NCBI RefSeq assembly: GCF_002086735.1
Contig: NZ_MVIJ01000008.1
Location: 62,001 to 126,000 of the forward strand
DNA: 64,000 nucleotides
From: Mycobacterium scrofulaceum
GTDB lineage: Bacteria > Actinomycetota > Actinomycetes > Mycobacteriales > Mycobacteriaceae
Reading direction: 5' to 3'
The stretch's first letter is position 1; the number at the start of each line of letters is the position of its first letter. Below the pieces are notes generated by a model. The model was not told the DNA's origin and searched no databases. It was given only the letters and a program-made list of their open reading frames with translations. Below, in pieces: positions 9,467 through 18,983 of this stretch. A program made the position numbers and the translations under genes.

Positions 9467-12400
9467 GCGACCGCCCTCCCGTCGAGCAGGTCGGACAACT
9501 CGGCGATCAGCGTCGGTGGCGGCCGCCAGCTGAACACCCCGGACGGGTGCCCGTCGACCAGGGGTGTGGCCGCGCCGCACATCCCGCGCACGAACAGGTA
9601 CAGCACACCGCCGAGGTGCCGATCCGGGTGGTAGCCCGGCACCCGCCAGCGCAAAAACCGGTGCAGCACAACGCTGTACAGCAGGGCCTGCAGCGGGTAG
9701 TCCGAGTGCAGCATCGCCTCGACCAGGCGCGGCCGGTCATAATCGGCGGACGTCAACGGTCGGTCGGGATCGCCGAGCCAGTTGGTCTTGTAGTCGACCA
9801 CCAGATAGCGCTGCGCCGCGCCGTCCGGCACGCGCAACACGGCGTCGACGGAGCCGGTGAGGTAGCCGCGCAACGGCTGCTCGCCCAGGGGGCGGCTCAG
9901 CAACCGGCCGGCATAGGACGCCAGCGCGTCGTCGGCCGGCAGGTGCGCGCGCAGCGCCGCGCCCAGGTCCGCCAGCCGGATCTCGGGCAACGCCGAGCCG
10001 ACGTCGCCCCCGGCCAGCGGGAACTCGAAGTCCAACTCGCGCAGCCGATCCGCCGGCCCGATCTGGCGCAGCGTGCGGCCGCCGGCCAGCGGGCCCAACG
10101 GCGTGTCGTGCATCGGCACCAGGGCCGCCGCCAGCACGTCCGCGGTCACGTCGACCGGCCACCACACGGAGTGGGTGCGGACCTGCGACGCCAACTCGGC
10201 GGACAGATCGGCGGCCAGCGGGTCGGCCGTCTCGAGCACCGCGTGCACCAGCGTGCCGAACGTGGCGCCCACCGGCAGGTCGGCCATCGGGGAGGGCACC
10301 GCCGGACCCGATGCGGCCTGAGCCACGGGGACGTCGCCGGACTCGTCGTCGAGCTCGGTGACCTCGGGCTCGCTGCCCACCCCGGTGGATTCGAAGGCTT
10401 CCGCCACCCGGATGAGACCGGAGTAGGAGGTGCGCCGCCACCCGGCGTCGATGCCGCGGTGGAAGTGGCGGTTCTCCAGGTCGGACGGCACCGGCTCGGG
10501 CGGCACGGACGGCGCCGCGGCCACGACCGACCGCTCGATCACCGGACCGCCCGCCGCCTCCCATTCGCGCAACCGGTCGAGGGCGTCGTCGTCGGAGACC
10601 TTCGCCGGTTCGCACCGGTCGGGCACGAAGGCCTCGCCCGGCCGGCGGCCGCGCAACAGCCGCGACAGGCCGCCGTTGGGCTCGTCGAACGCCGGCGACC
10701 ACCACGCCACCACCTGGGACTGGGCGCGGGTGAGCGCCACGTAGGTCAGCCGGCTGTCGTCGCTGGCGTCCTCCTTGCGGCCCAGGATTTCCACGGTCTT
10801 GAAGTCCGGGCTGTCCTTGCCGCCGATGTGCAGGCAGCGCACCCCGTCGTCGTGGAACAACACCACGTCGCGGTCCTGGGTGTTGCGGTTGAACGCGAAC
10901 GGCAGGTACACGATCGGGTACTGCAGGCCCTTGCTGACGAACACCGTCATGATCTGCACGGCGGCCGCGTCGCTGTCCAGGCGGCGGTTGCGTTCGGGTG
11001 CGCCGGCGCGTTCCTCGCGTTGCCTGCGCAGCCAGTCGCGCAGCGCGGGCAGGCTGGACCGCTCCCGGTGCGCGACCTCCCCCAGCAGCTGCGCGATGTG
11101 CGCCAGGTCGGTCATATGCCGTTCGCCGCCCTGGGCGGACAGCACGCGGTCGCCCATCCCGGAAAGTTGTGCGGCCTCGAAGATGGCGGCGACGCCGCGT
11201 TCCCGGGCGTGACCGGCCCACTCGCGCAACGTTTCCGCGACCCGGTCGGTCAGCGCGTCGCCGCCTGCCGCCAGCGATTCCGCGGTCTCGCCGAAGAACA
11301 TGGTGGCCGCGGCGGCGCGGACCATGCCCGGCCGGTGCGGCTGGTCGAAAGCCTCCAGCAGGCACAGCCAGTCCTCGGCGGCGTCCGACGCGAACACGTC
11401 GGAGTCGCCGGTGTAGACGGCCGGCACCCCGGCGTCGCACAGCGCCCGGAAGCAGGCGGCGGCGTCCTTGTGCTTCTCCACGATCACGGCGATGTCGCGG
11501 GCCCGCAGTGGCCGGCCGGCGAACGTCGCCCCGGCCGCGAGCAGGACGCGGATGTCGGCCGCGACGTCGGCGCCGATGTGGGCCCGCAGCTCGTCGATCG
11601 GCAGGTTCTGTAGCCCGCTGCGCCCCAGCGTTTCTCGCTGAACGACCCGCAACCGGAACGGGTCGTTGCGCGGGGCGCCGGCGAGCCGATGCCCCTGGTG
11701 GTAGGCGTCGACGTCGTCCACCACGATCGCGGGGTCGCCGAGTTGGGCGCCCAGCAGCACCACCTGCAGGCGCTCGACGAGCGCGGCATCGCTGCGCCAG
11801 TTGGTGGCCAGCGTCTTCTTCTCGCCGGCGGTCTCGGCCGCCCGCAGATACGTCACGATGTCGCCGCCGCGAAACGCGTAGATGGCCTGCTTGGGATCAC
11901 CGATGAGGATGACGGTGGAGCGCCCGCTGAACGCGCGGTCGATCACCTGCCACTGCACCGGGTCGGTGTCCTGGAACTCGTCGACCATGACGATCGGCCA
12001 GCGGTGATGCATGCGGGCCCGCGCGGGGGAGTCTTCGGTGGCCAGCGCATCGGCGAGCCGGCTCAGCAGGTCGTCGTAGTCCAGGACGCCGAGCCGCCGC
12101 TTGCGCGTGTCCAGTTCCGCGAGAACCTCTTTCGCGAATCCCACGCACACGGCGGCCCGCGAGCCCGGTTCGGGGTGCAGCGGCCGGAGCTGCGTCGACG
12201 GGTTCCTGACCACCTCGCGCGCCAGCCGCAGCGCATCGCGGTAGGTCAGCGCCGGATCGTCACGCTCCCCCCCGAAGTGGGCGAGGTACAGGTCGTCGAC
12301 GATCTGAACGATCAGCTCGTCGAGGCTTTCCAGCAGCGTCACGTTCGCCGCGGTGTCGCCCGCCACGCCCAGCGACTTCAACACCAGCTGGCAGAACTGG

Positions 12401-12774
12401 TGCGTGGTGGCGATGGTGGCCGCGTCGAAGCCCGCCAGCGCGTCGCGCAGGCGCTGCCTGCGCGCCGCGCGTTCGTCGTCGGTGCCGTCCAGCAGGTACG
12501 CCACCAACTCGTTGGCGCCCGCGCCGTCGTCGAAGGCGGCTACCGCGTCGACGATTTGGCCGCGGACACGCTCGCGCAGCTCCTGGCTGGCGGCCCGCCC
12601 GAACGTGATGAGCAACATCTGGTCCAGCGTCGCCGCGCCCTCGGCGACGTAGCGGGTCACCAGGCCGGCCAGCGCGAACGTCTTGCCGGTGCCCGCGCTG
12701 GCCTGCAGCACCGTGGTGGAGCGCTCGGCCGGCAGCGGGCCGAGCAGGTCGAAGCGCGCCATCGCGCCGCTCAT
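9463..12774 (-). CDS. recB: Exodeoxyribonuclease V subunit RecB
   Basis: 1103 residues: superfamily 1A 3'-5' helicase plus C-terminal nuclease domain. Walker A ASAGTGKT is at residues 25-32 and Walker B VMVDEFQDTDP near residue 260. The C-terminal VVDYKTNWLG (about residue 990) is the RecB-family nuclease motif whose Asp and Lys bind metal and cut DNA, so the nuclease looks intact. The ATG at 12774 follows the recC stop by one base (TGAAATG), pointing to coupled translation; another ATG four codons downstream is possible. Partner of the flanking recC and recD products. Confidence 0.95.
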   Translation of the reverse strand: MSGAMARFDLLGPLPAERSTTVLQASAGTGKTFALAGLVTRYVAEGAATLDQMLLITFGRAASQELRERVRGQIVDAVAAFDDGAGANELVAYLLDGTDDERAARRQRLRDALAGFDAATIATTHQFCQLVLKSLGVAGDTAANVTLLESLDELIVQIVDDLYLAHFGGERDDPALTYRDALRLAREVVRNPSTQLRPLHPEPGSRAAVCVGFAKEVLAELDTRKRRLGVLDYDDLLSRLADALATEDSPARARMHHRWPIVMVDEFQDTDPVQWQVIDRAFSGRSTVILIGDPKQAIYAFRGGDIVTYLRAAETAGEKKTLATNWRSDAALVERLQVVLLGAQLGDPAIVVDDVDAYHQGHRLAGAPRNDPFRLRVVQRETLGRSGLQNLPIDELRAHIGADVAADIRVLLAAGATFAGRPLRARDIAVIVEKHKDAAACFRALCDAGVPAVYTGDSDVFASDAAEDWLCLLEAFDQPHRPGMVRAAAATMFFGETAESLAAGGDALTDRVAETLREWAGHARERGVAAIFEAAQLSGMGDRVLSAQGGERHMTDLAHIAQLLGEVAHRERSSLPALRDWLRRQREERAGAPERNRRLDSDAAAVQIMTVFVSKGLQYPIVYLPFAFNRNTQDRDVVLFHDDGVRCLHIGGKDSPDFKTVEILGRKEDASDDSRLTYVALTRAQSQVVAWWSPAFDEPNGGLSRLLRGRRPGEAFVPDRCEPAKVSDDDALDRLREWEAAGGPVIERSVVAAAPSVPPEPVPSDLENRHFHRGIDAGWRRTSYSGLIRVAEAFESTGVGSEPEVTELDDESGDVPVAQAASGPAVPSPMADLPVGATFGTLVHAVLETADPLAADLSAELASQVRTHSVWWPVDVTADVLAAALVPMHDTPLGPLAGGRTLRQIGPADRLRELDFEFPLAGGDVGSALPEIRLADLGAALRAHLPADDALASYAGRLLSRPLGEQPLRGYLTGSVDAVLRVPDGAAQRYLVVDYKTNWLGDPDRPLTSADYDRPRLVEAMLHSDYPLQALLYSVVLHRFLRWRVPGYHPDRHLGGVLYLFVRGMCGAATPLVDGHPSGVFSWRPPPTLIAELSDLLDGRAVA

Positions 12775-12775
12775 T

Positions 12776-15700
12776 TCACGGCTCCCTCTGCGCGCGCAGC
12801 ATCGGCAGCCAGACCCGGGCGGCGTAGGCGCCCAGCCGGGTGTCCTCGCCGTCACAGTCCTCGCCCGCCGCCACCGGCCGCATCAGCTCGGTCAACCGGG
12901 CGTTCTTGCCCCACGCCCGCACGTGGGCCGGCTCCTCGTGTTCGTACTTCCACCGGAATTGCGCCTCCCGCAACGGATCGTCGCCGCAGTGCCGGGCGGC
13001 CGCCCAGGCGTAGGACGTCTTGACGGGCAACGGGATCGGCTCGCGGCGGCCCGCGTCGTAGACCGCGACCAGCTCGCGCAGCACCGACACCGCGTCCTCA
13101 CGCGGCCGTCCCAGCCCCTCCATCCGTGGCGCGGTACCCCGCTTGCGGCGGCCGATGCAGATCGCGGACCAGTCGCGGGAGGGATCGTGAGCGACCAACG
13201 CCAGCAACGGAATCCACGATTCGAGCAGGTGTTTGCCGTCCAGTTTGGAGTACGTCACCGACACCAGCCGGTCCCCGTAGACGGGCGAGACCGTGCCGGT
13301 GAGCCGTCTCCCCGAGCCGAGATCGACGTCGACGTCGTACGCGCGGGCGTCGGTCCGGCGGTGCTGCTGGGCGGCGGCCGCCAGCAGGGCGGCCTGATCG
13401 CGGATGTCGGTTGCCGTGCGCCACCCCAGTTGGCCCGGCGGCAGCGTGCCCCGCCGCCACTCGGCCTGGCGGGCGTCGTCCGGCGTCCACCCGCGCAGGA
13501 TGTCGCCCAGCATCCGGTCCCCGACCGACCACTCCTCGAGGCCGTCGAGGTCGACGGGCATGGCGTCCTGCACGCCGTCGACATCGCGCGGCAGGGTGAA
13601 CTCCAGGGCGCGGAAGAAACCCTTGACCGGGTCCTTGAAGAAGCCGACGAGGTCGGCGAGGTTGACATCCTCGGCGGGTGGCGGCGGCAGCGGCCCCGAG
13701 ATGAACCGGGGCTTCTCGCCGCGCTCACCGGTGGCGGCCCGCGCCGCGCGCAACACGGTCGGGTCGAAGCTGAACGGAACGTCGGGCACCAGCCCGCCGG
13801 GGACGACGTTGCGAATGTCGAAGGGCTGCAACGGGTGTGCGACGACGACGCGGTCGCGGACACTGCCGGCGGTGGTGACGTCCAGCGTGTCCAGCAGCTC
13901 GGCCAGCGGCACCGCCGGCGGGCGCGGCTGGCCCGAGTATTCGTTGGCGCCGGTGTAGGTGATCACCAACTTCTCGGAGGCCGCGCCGACGGCGTCGAGC
14001 AGCAACTGCCGGTCCTCGGAACGGATGTCACGTTCGCCGGTCATCGGGTCGCGGGCCAGCGCGTCGTCGCCGTCGACCACCCCGAGGCGCGGGAACACCC
14101 CGTCGTCGAGCCCGACCAGGCACACCACCCGATGCGGAACCGAGCGCATCGGCACCATCGTGCACACCGTGAGCGTGCCGGTGCGGAAGTTGGCGCGCGT
14201 CGGGCGCCCCGCGAGTCGCCCGTCGAGCAGTGCCCGGACGTCGGGCAGCCGCAGCACCGTGTCGGCCCGCGGCCCGGCGTCGGCCAGTGTCGAAGCGAAC
14301 TCCCGCTGCAGCTGGGCGGTCTGCCACAGGTCCGCGTCGGCGACGCGCGTCAACAGGTCGATGCCCTCGGCCAGCGCGGCCAGCCAGTCGCGCAGCGTCC
14401 GGGCCCCCGTCAGCGAGTCGACGACTCGTTGCAGCCGGGCAACGAATTCGGCGAACTGGCCGGCCAATTCGACGCGGTTACTGCTGACGTCGTCGAGGGG
14501 CAGGGTCGCGTCGATCCAGGCGTGCGAGTCGTCGGACATCGCGACGCCGGCCAGCACCCGGTCGATGCCGAAACGCCAAGTGTTGTGCACGAAGTCGACG
14601 TGATAGGGCCGCCGGTGCTCCTGGTCGAACCCCCACCGGATGTTGGCCTGCCGGACCCAGCGGGTGATGGCCTCCAGATCGTCGTCGGTGAAGCCGAACC
14701 GGGCGCGCACCGGCGCGGCCTCGGCGAAGTCGAGCACCTCGCTGGCGGTCACCCGGCTGCCGGCCAGGGCCAACAACTGCGAGGCCACCCGGAGCAGCGG
14801 ATTGGTCTGCAGCGGCGAGCGGTCGGCGAGCCGCACCCGCAACCGGTGCGCGGGGTGCGCGCCGTGCACCACGTCGCCGAGCCCGAAGTCCGCGACGATC
14901 AGCGGCGCGTACGTCTCGATGTCCGGACACATCACCAGGATGTCGCGCGGCTGCAGCGTCGGGTCGTCCTGCAGCAGGCCGAGCAGCACCTCCCGCAGCA
15001 CGTCGACCTGGCGCGCCGGCCCGTGGCAGTTGTGCACCTGCACCGAGCGGTCCTGGGCGGCGAGGATACGCCCTTGTGGCCGAACGGCATTCGCGGCGAT
15101 GTCGGACTGCAGCCAGCCCAGCAGCGTGGCGGGCCGCGCCGGTGCGGGCAGGTATTCGTCCGTCTGGGCGTCGGCGGGCAGGCCGCGTTGCAGCTCGCGC
15201 AGGTCCCGCCCCAGGGTGGCCAGCAGCGGATGGCCAACGATGCGGTGGCTGGTGTCCGCGCGGCGGGGGATCGCGCCACGGGCGCCGGCCAGCGCCCGCC
15301 AGAGTTCGTCGCTGGGGTGCGGCAGCCACAGGTGCAGATCGTGGTGGGCCGCGACCGCGTCCAGCAGCTCCACGTCGGTGCTCGCCAGCCGGGTGTGTCC
15401 GAACAGCGACAGCCGGGGCGGGAGGCCGCAGGGGCCTTCCCGCAGCCGGGTCACCGTCTTGTGGTGGCGGACATGCGGGGGGTCGGCGGGCACCGCGGCC
15501 ACCAACGCCCGCCACAGCTCGGGCTGCCAGGCCAGATCGGGGTCGAGGTCGCCGGCGTCGCCCGCCAGCCAGTCGGCGAGCAGCCGCGGACGCTGCCTGG
15601 CATACGAGGCGAACAGGCCGGCCAGCCGGCGCGCGACCGAATAACGGCGCCCGCGACGCAGCTCGGCCTCGGTCTCGGTCGGCGCGAAGTGGCCCAAATG

Positions 15701-16045
15701 CGTTGCCAGAGTGCGACACCACGGCTCGTCCAGCGAGTGGTCGATCACCGCCAGCAGCGGCCAGGCCAGCGCGTCCGGCGACCACGGATCGTCGTCGGCC
15801 GTGCCGGTGAGCTCGGCGACCAGGGAGCCGGGACTGCGGAACGCCACCCCGGCGCACACCCCGTCACCGCCCCGGGCGCGCCCGAGCACGTGCGACAACC
15901 GCTGACTGAGCCACCGTTCGACGCCGCGCGCCGGCACCAGCACCAGTTCTTGGGCGAACGGGTCGGTCAGCGGGTGGGCCAGCAGGGCGCCGAGGCCATC
16001 GGCAAGGAGGTCGGTGCGCTCGGCACGGTGGAGGTGAAGCGCCAT
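12776..16045 (-). CDS. recC: Exodeoxyribonuclease V subunit RecC
   Basis: 1089 residues, close to the about 1097 of M. tuberculosis. The N-terminal VPARGVERWLSQRLSHVLG segment is characteristic of RecC, an inactive helicase-like subunit that splits the duplex and recognises Chi-type sequences in E. coli. First gene of the leftward recC-recB-recD operon; recB starts one base after its stop. ATG at 16045. The 3' neighbour of the operon in the replication-repair sense is the TVP38-type gene; upstream lies an unrelated mycolate methyltransferase gene whose stop is 49 bases away. Confidence 0.93.
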   Translation of the reverse strand: MALHLHRAERTDLLADGLGALLAHPLTDPFAQELVLVPARGVERWLSQRLSHVLGRARGGDGVCAGVAFRSPGSLVAELTGTADDDPWSPDALAWPLLAVIDHSLDEPWCRTLATHLGHFAPTETEAELRRGRRYSVARRLAGLFASYARQRPRLLADWLAGDAGDLDPDLAWQPELWRALVAAVPADPPHVRHHKTVTRLREGPCGLPPRLSLFGHTRLASTDVELLDAVAAHHDLHLWLPHPSDELWRALAGARGAIPRRADTSHRIVGHPLLATLGRDLRELQRGLPADAQTDEYLPAPARPATLLGWLQSDIAANAVRPQGRILAAQDRSVQVHNCHGPARQVDVLREVLLGLLQDDPTLQPRDILVMCPDIETYAPLIVADFGLGDVVHGAHPAHRLRVRLADRSPLQTNPLLRVASQLLALAGSRVTASEVLDFAEAAPVRARFGFTDDDLEAITRWVRQANIRWGFDQEHRRPYHVDFVHNTWRFGIDRVLAGVAMSDDSHAWIDATLPLDDVSSNRVELAGQFAEFVARLQRVVDSLTGARTLRDWLAALAEGIDLLTRVADADLWQTAQLQREFASTLADAGPRADTVLRLPDVRALLDGRLAGRPTRANFRTGTLTVCTMVPMRSVPHRVVCLVGLDDGVFPRLGVVDGDDALARDPMTGERDIRSEDRQLLLDAVGAASEKLVITYTGANEYSGQPRPPAVPLAELLDTLDVTTAGSVRDRVVVAHPLQPFDIRNVVPGGLVPDVPFSFDPTVLRAARAATGERGEKPRFISGPLPPPPAEDVNLADLVGFFKDPVKGFFRALEFTLPRDVDGVQDAMPVDLDGLEEWSVGDRMLGDILRGWTPDDARQAEWRRGTLPPGQLGWRTATDIRDQAALLAAAAQQHRRTDARAYDVDVDLGSGRRLTGTVSPVYGDRLVSVTYSKLDGKHLLESWIPLLALVAHDPSRDWSAICIGRRKRGTAPRMEGLGRPREDAVSVLRELVAVYDAGRREPIPLPVKTSYAWAAARHCGDDPLREAQFRWKYEHEEPAHVRAWGKNARLTELMRPVAAGEDCDGEDTRLGAYAARVWLPMLRAQREP

Positions 16046-16094
16046 CGCGGTGCCACGATAGCCCCGGACGCCGACACGGGTGGGTGGTTAGGCC

Positions 16095-16961
16095 CTACTT
16101 GGCCAGCGTGAACTGGTTGATGTCGATGTAGCCGTCCCGGAACGCCTTGGCGCAGCCGGTCAGGTATCTCATGTACCGCTGGTAGACCTCTTCGGACTGG
16201 ATCTCGACGGCCTCGCGGTGGTGCGCCTCGAGCGCCGCGGCCCACAGGTCGAGCGTGCGGGCGTAGTGCAGCTGCAGCGACTGCCTGCGGACCAGGTTGA
16301 AGCCCATCTTCGAGGCGTGGAATTCCACCATCTCGATCGGCGGCAACTGGCCGCCCGGGAAGATCTCGCGGGCGATGAAGTCGTTGAAGCTGGTCTGGTC
16401 CTCGGTCATCGGCAGGCCGTGTCCGACGATCTGGTCCGGCGTCAGCATGGTGATCGTGTGCAGCAGCATCACACCGTCGTCGGGCAGGACGCGGTAGGCG
16501 GTCTGGAAGAAGTCGTCGTAGCGGTCGTAGCCGAAGTGCTCGAACGCGCCGATGGACACGATCCGGTCGACGGGCTCGTCGAACTGTTCCCAGCCCTGCA
16601 GCAGCACCCGCCTGCTGTGCGTGGTGGTCATGGCGTCGAACATCTTCTGCACGTGCGCGGCCTGGTGCTCGGACAGCGTCAGCCCGACCACGTCGACGTC
16701 GTACTTCTCGATCGCGCGGCGCATCGTGCCGCCCCACCCGCAGCCGACGTCCAGCAGCGTCATGCCGGGCCGCAGCCCCAGCTTGCCCAGCGCCAGGTCC
16801 ATCTTGCGCAGCTGCGCCTCTTCGAGCGGGATGTCCCGCATGCGATCGAAGTAGGCGCAGCTGTAGGTCATCGTGGGATCGAGAAACAGCCGGAAGAAAT
16901 CGTCGGACAGGTCGTAGTGCGCCTGGACGTCCTCGAAATGGGGAGTCAGGTTTTCTGTCAT
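16095..16961 (-). CDS. Mycolic acid cyclopropane synthase, MmaA2/CmaA1-like
   Basis: 288 residues. SAM-binding motif [10 protein letters not shown] at residues 69-78, the N-terminal HYDLSDDFFRLFLDP and YSCAYF motifs, and the EIFPGGQLP segment place it in the mycolate cyclopropane synthase/methyltransferase family. The opening LTPHFEDVQAHYDLSDDFF and the close GYIDINQFTLAK look most like M. tuberculosis MmaA2 and CmaA1. These enzymes add a methylene group across a double bond of meromycolate chains on AcpM. ATG at 16961 gives the usual length (287); the frame stays open to 17033. It lies alone between recC and a divergent nitroreductase, away from the mmaA cluster at 28-30 kb. An extra proximal DRMRDIP insertion-like segment follows CAYF. 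Confidence 0.88.
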   Translation of the reverse strand: MTENLTPHFEDVQAHYDLSDDFFRLFLDPTMTYSCAYFDRMRDIPLEEAQLRKMDLALGKLGLRPGMTLLDVGCGWGGTMRRAIEKYDVDVVGLTLSEHQAAHVQKMFDAMTTTHSRRVLLQGWEQFDEPVDRIVSIGAFEHFGYDRYDDFFQTAYRVLPDDGVMLLHTITMLTPDQIVGHGLPMTEDQTSFNDFIAREIFPGGQLPPIEMVEFHASKMGFNLVRRQSLQLHYARTLDLWAAALEAHHREAVEIQSEEVYQRYMRYLTGCAKAFRDGYIDINQFTLAK

Positions 16962-17136
16962 GCCAGCTAGCGCCTTTCCAGGTCCGGGGCCATTCAGCTG
17001 GTTCACGAGCGCGCGGCGCAGCTGGTTCACCATGGCTTCCCGTCAATGCCGGAATCAAACTTCGGCGCCCATGCGGGGAATTCGGATGAGGCTACCCCCG
17101 TTTACCCGTGTCAGCCAGAGATTTGAGGAGGCACAG

Positions 17137-17652
17137 ATGGAGGCTTGGGACGCGATCCGCGCCCGGCGCAACGTCCGGCAGTACAAGCCCGACCCGGTTT
17201 CCGAAGGCGACCTGAACCGCATCGCCGAGGCCGGATGGCGCGCCCCCTCGGCCAAGAACCGACAGCCGTGGGACTTCGTGATCGTCACGGACCGCGCGCA
17301 GCTCCACGAGTTGTCCACCGTCTGGCAGGGTGCCGGGCACATCGCCGGTGCCGCCGCGGCGATCGCGATCGTGGTGCCCGTGCCGCCCGACGAGCGCAGG
17401 CTGGTCACCGACAATTACGACGTCGGGCAGGCCACGATGGCGATGATGATCGCGGCCGCGGACCTGGGCATCGGGACCGGGCATTCCTCGGTGGGGGACC
17501 AGGAGAGGGCGCGGGCCATCCTCGGGGTCCCCGAGGACCGGCTGGTGGCCTTCCTGCTCGGCGTCGGGTATCCCGCCGACCGTCCCCTCGTGCCGATCCG
17601 CACGCCGAACCGGCGGCCCTTCTCCGAGGTCGTCCACCACGGTCGCTGGTGA
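17137..17652 (+). CDS. Nitroreductase-family FMN oxidoreductase
   Basis: 171 residues. The N-terminal RRNVRQYKPDPV and APSAKNRQPWDF segments are the FMN-phosphate-binding signatures of the nitroreductase superfamily; a C-terminal GYPADRP segment is also typical. It should bind FMN and reduce a nitro, quinone or other substrate with NAD(P)H; the physiological substrate is unknown. Start at the ATG preceded by GAGGAGG seven bases upstream. The gene is divergent from the mycolate methyltransferase (175 bases between starts) and is followed after 46 bases by the cyanase gene in the same direction, so the two may be cotranscribed. Confidence 0.85.
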   Translation: MEAWDAIRARRNVRQYKPDPVSEGDLNRIAEAGWRAPSAKNRQPWDFVIVTDRAQLHELSTVWQGAGHIAGAAAAIAIVVPVPPDERRLVTDNYDVGQATMAMMIAAADLGIGTGHSSVGDQERARAILGVPEDRLVAFLLGVGYPADRPLVPIRTPNRRPFSEVVHHGRW

Positions 17653-17698
17653 CGAGGAGGCCGGGCGCAGCGCCGCCCCGGGCGTGCATGATTAGGCC

Positions 17699-18154
17699 AT
17701 GAACAGACACGAGATCACCGAGCAGATCGTCCTGGCCCGCCTGCGCCTGGGCCTGACGTGGCAAGAGCTGGCCGACGCCATCGACCGGCCGGTGGTGTGG
17801 ACCACCTCGGCGCTGCTCGGCCAGCACCCCATTCCCCCCGAGCTGGCAACGGTTCTCGTCGAGAAGCTCAAGCTGGACGAGTCGGTGGTGCCCGTGCTGG
17901 CGGCCCCGCCCATGCGGGGCGGGCTGCCCGCCGCCGTCCCGACCGACCCGACCATCTACCGCTTCTACGAGGCCCTGCAGGTGTACGGCGGCGCCATCAA
18001 GGAGCTGATCCACGAACAGTTCGGCGACGGCATCATGAGCGCGATCAACTTCAGCGTCGACCTGCAGAAGAAACCGCACCCGTCCGGCGACCGCGTCGTG
18101 GTGACGTTGGACGGCAAATTCCTTCCCTATCAATGGGTCTCGGCCCAAGGGTGA
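17699..18154 (+). CDS. cynS: Cyanate hydratase (cyanase)
   Basis: 151 residues. Cyanase converts cyanate and bicarbonate to ammonia and carbon dioxide. The catalytic triad is visible as Arg88, Glu91 and Ser114 in YRFYEALQVYGGA and GDGIMSAINF; these correspond to Arg96, Glu99 and Ser122 of the E. coli enzyme with a constant offset of eight. The N-terminal half is the helix-turn-helix-like oligomerisation domain, and the C-terminal GKFLPYQW closes the cyanase fold. No carbonic anhydrase (cynT) or cyanate transporter is beside it. Likely cytosolic decamer, by family. Confidence 0.95.
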   Translation: MNRHEITEQIVLARLRLGLTWQELADAIDRPVVWTTSALLGQHPIPPELATVLVEKLKLDESVVPVLAAPPMRGGLPAAVPTDPTIYRFYEALQVYGGAIKELIHEQFGDGIMSAINFSVDLQKKPHPSGDRVVVTLDGKFLPYQWVSAQG

Positions 18155-18267
18155 AGTGACGGCGCGCCGCATCGGTGCCACACTTGCCGCGAGGAGGCGA
18201 GCAACGCGGCGGCCGGGTCTTTTCCCGGTCACCGCGTTCGCCACTCAGCTCATCAACACGGCCCGCC

Positions 18268-18963
18268 CTACAGCCCGAACTCGGCCTCGATGCCGTCGAT
18301 CCCGGCGCGGATGGCCGTGAGCGCGTCGGCGCGGGCGCGCAACTTCGTTGCGGCGTGGGCGTGTTGGCGCAGGCCGGCGAATTCCCGCGCGGCCTCCTCG
18401 GCGCGACTGACCACCATCTCCGGCAGCACGATCTCGTCGACGAAGCCCGCCGCCAGCGCCGTCTCGCCGAAGAACGTCTTGGCCAGCCCGGCGGCCTGCT
18501 GATAGGCCGACCGGGTGAGCCGCAGCTTCATGATCTCCAGGGCGGCGTACGGGATGACCATGCCGATCGCCACCTCGTTGGCCTGAACGTTGTAGGCGTG
18601 CGCGGCCACCCGGTGGTCGCCGGAGCACAGCAGGAACGCCCCCATCGCGATCGCGTGTCCGGTGCAGGCCATCACCACCGGCTTGGGATGGGACAACAGC
18701 CGGTAGGCCAGCTCGAAGCCGCCGCGCAGCATGTCGATCGCCGGCTGCGCTTCGCCGGAGGTCAGGATCTTCAGGTCGAATCCGCCGCTGAATACGCGCT
18801 CGTTGCCGGTGATCACCAGCGCGCCGGCGTTGTCCGCCTCGGCCCGGTCGATCGCCTCGCCCAGGGCCTGCTGCATCGTCGGGCCCAGGGCGTTGACCTT
18901 GCCGTCGTCCATCCGGATGACCGCGATGGACTCCTTGAGGGAGTAGTGGACCGGGCCGCTCAT
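18268..18963 (-). CDS. echA3: Enoyl-CoA hydratase/isomerase-family protein EchA3
   Basis: 231 residues of crotonase fold. FSGGFDLKIL (about residues 60-70) and ACTGHAIAMGAFLL form the oxyanion-hole region; the usual catalytic Glu pair of true hydratases is not obvious, so activity on enoyl-CoA is uncertain. Start at the ATG with AAGGAG upstream; an earlier start at 18987 would overlap the preceding gene. It is closely similar in sequence and position to M. tuberculosis EchA3 (Rv0632c), which also lies near recC. The next gene upstream in the same direction ends 20 bases away, so they are probably cotranscribed. Confidence 0.9.
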   Translation of the reverse strand: MSGPVHYSLKESIAVIRMDDGKVNALGPTMQQALGEAIDRAEADNAGALVITGNERVFSGGFDLKILTSGEAQPAIDMLRGGFELAYRLLSHPKPVVMACTGHAIAMGAFLLCSGDHRVAAHAYNVQANEVAIGMVIPYAALEIMKLRLTRSAYQQAAGLAKTFFGETALAAGFVDEIVLPEMVVSRAEEAAREFAGLRQHAHAATKLRARADALTAIRAGIDGIEAEFGL

Positions 18964-18983
18964 CGGTTGCTGGCTCCTTGCCG

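Noticed and set aside
12683..16111. 1142-residue plus-strand open frame
   Set aside because: Antisense to recC; His/Arg/Gln-rich shadow.
17699..18154. Helix-turn-helix regulator for the cyanase gene product
   Set aside because: The N-terminal HTH-like part belongs to cyanase, and the full catalytic triad is present.
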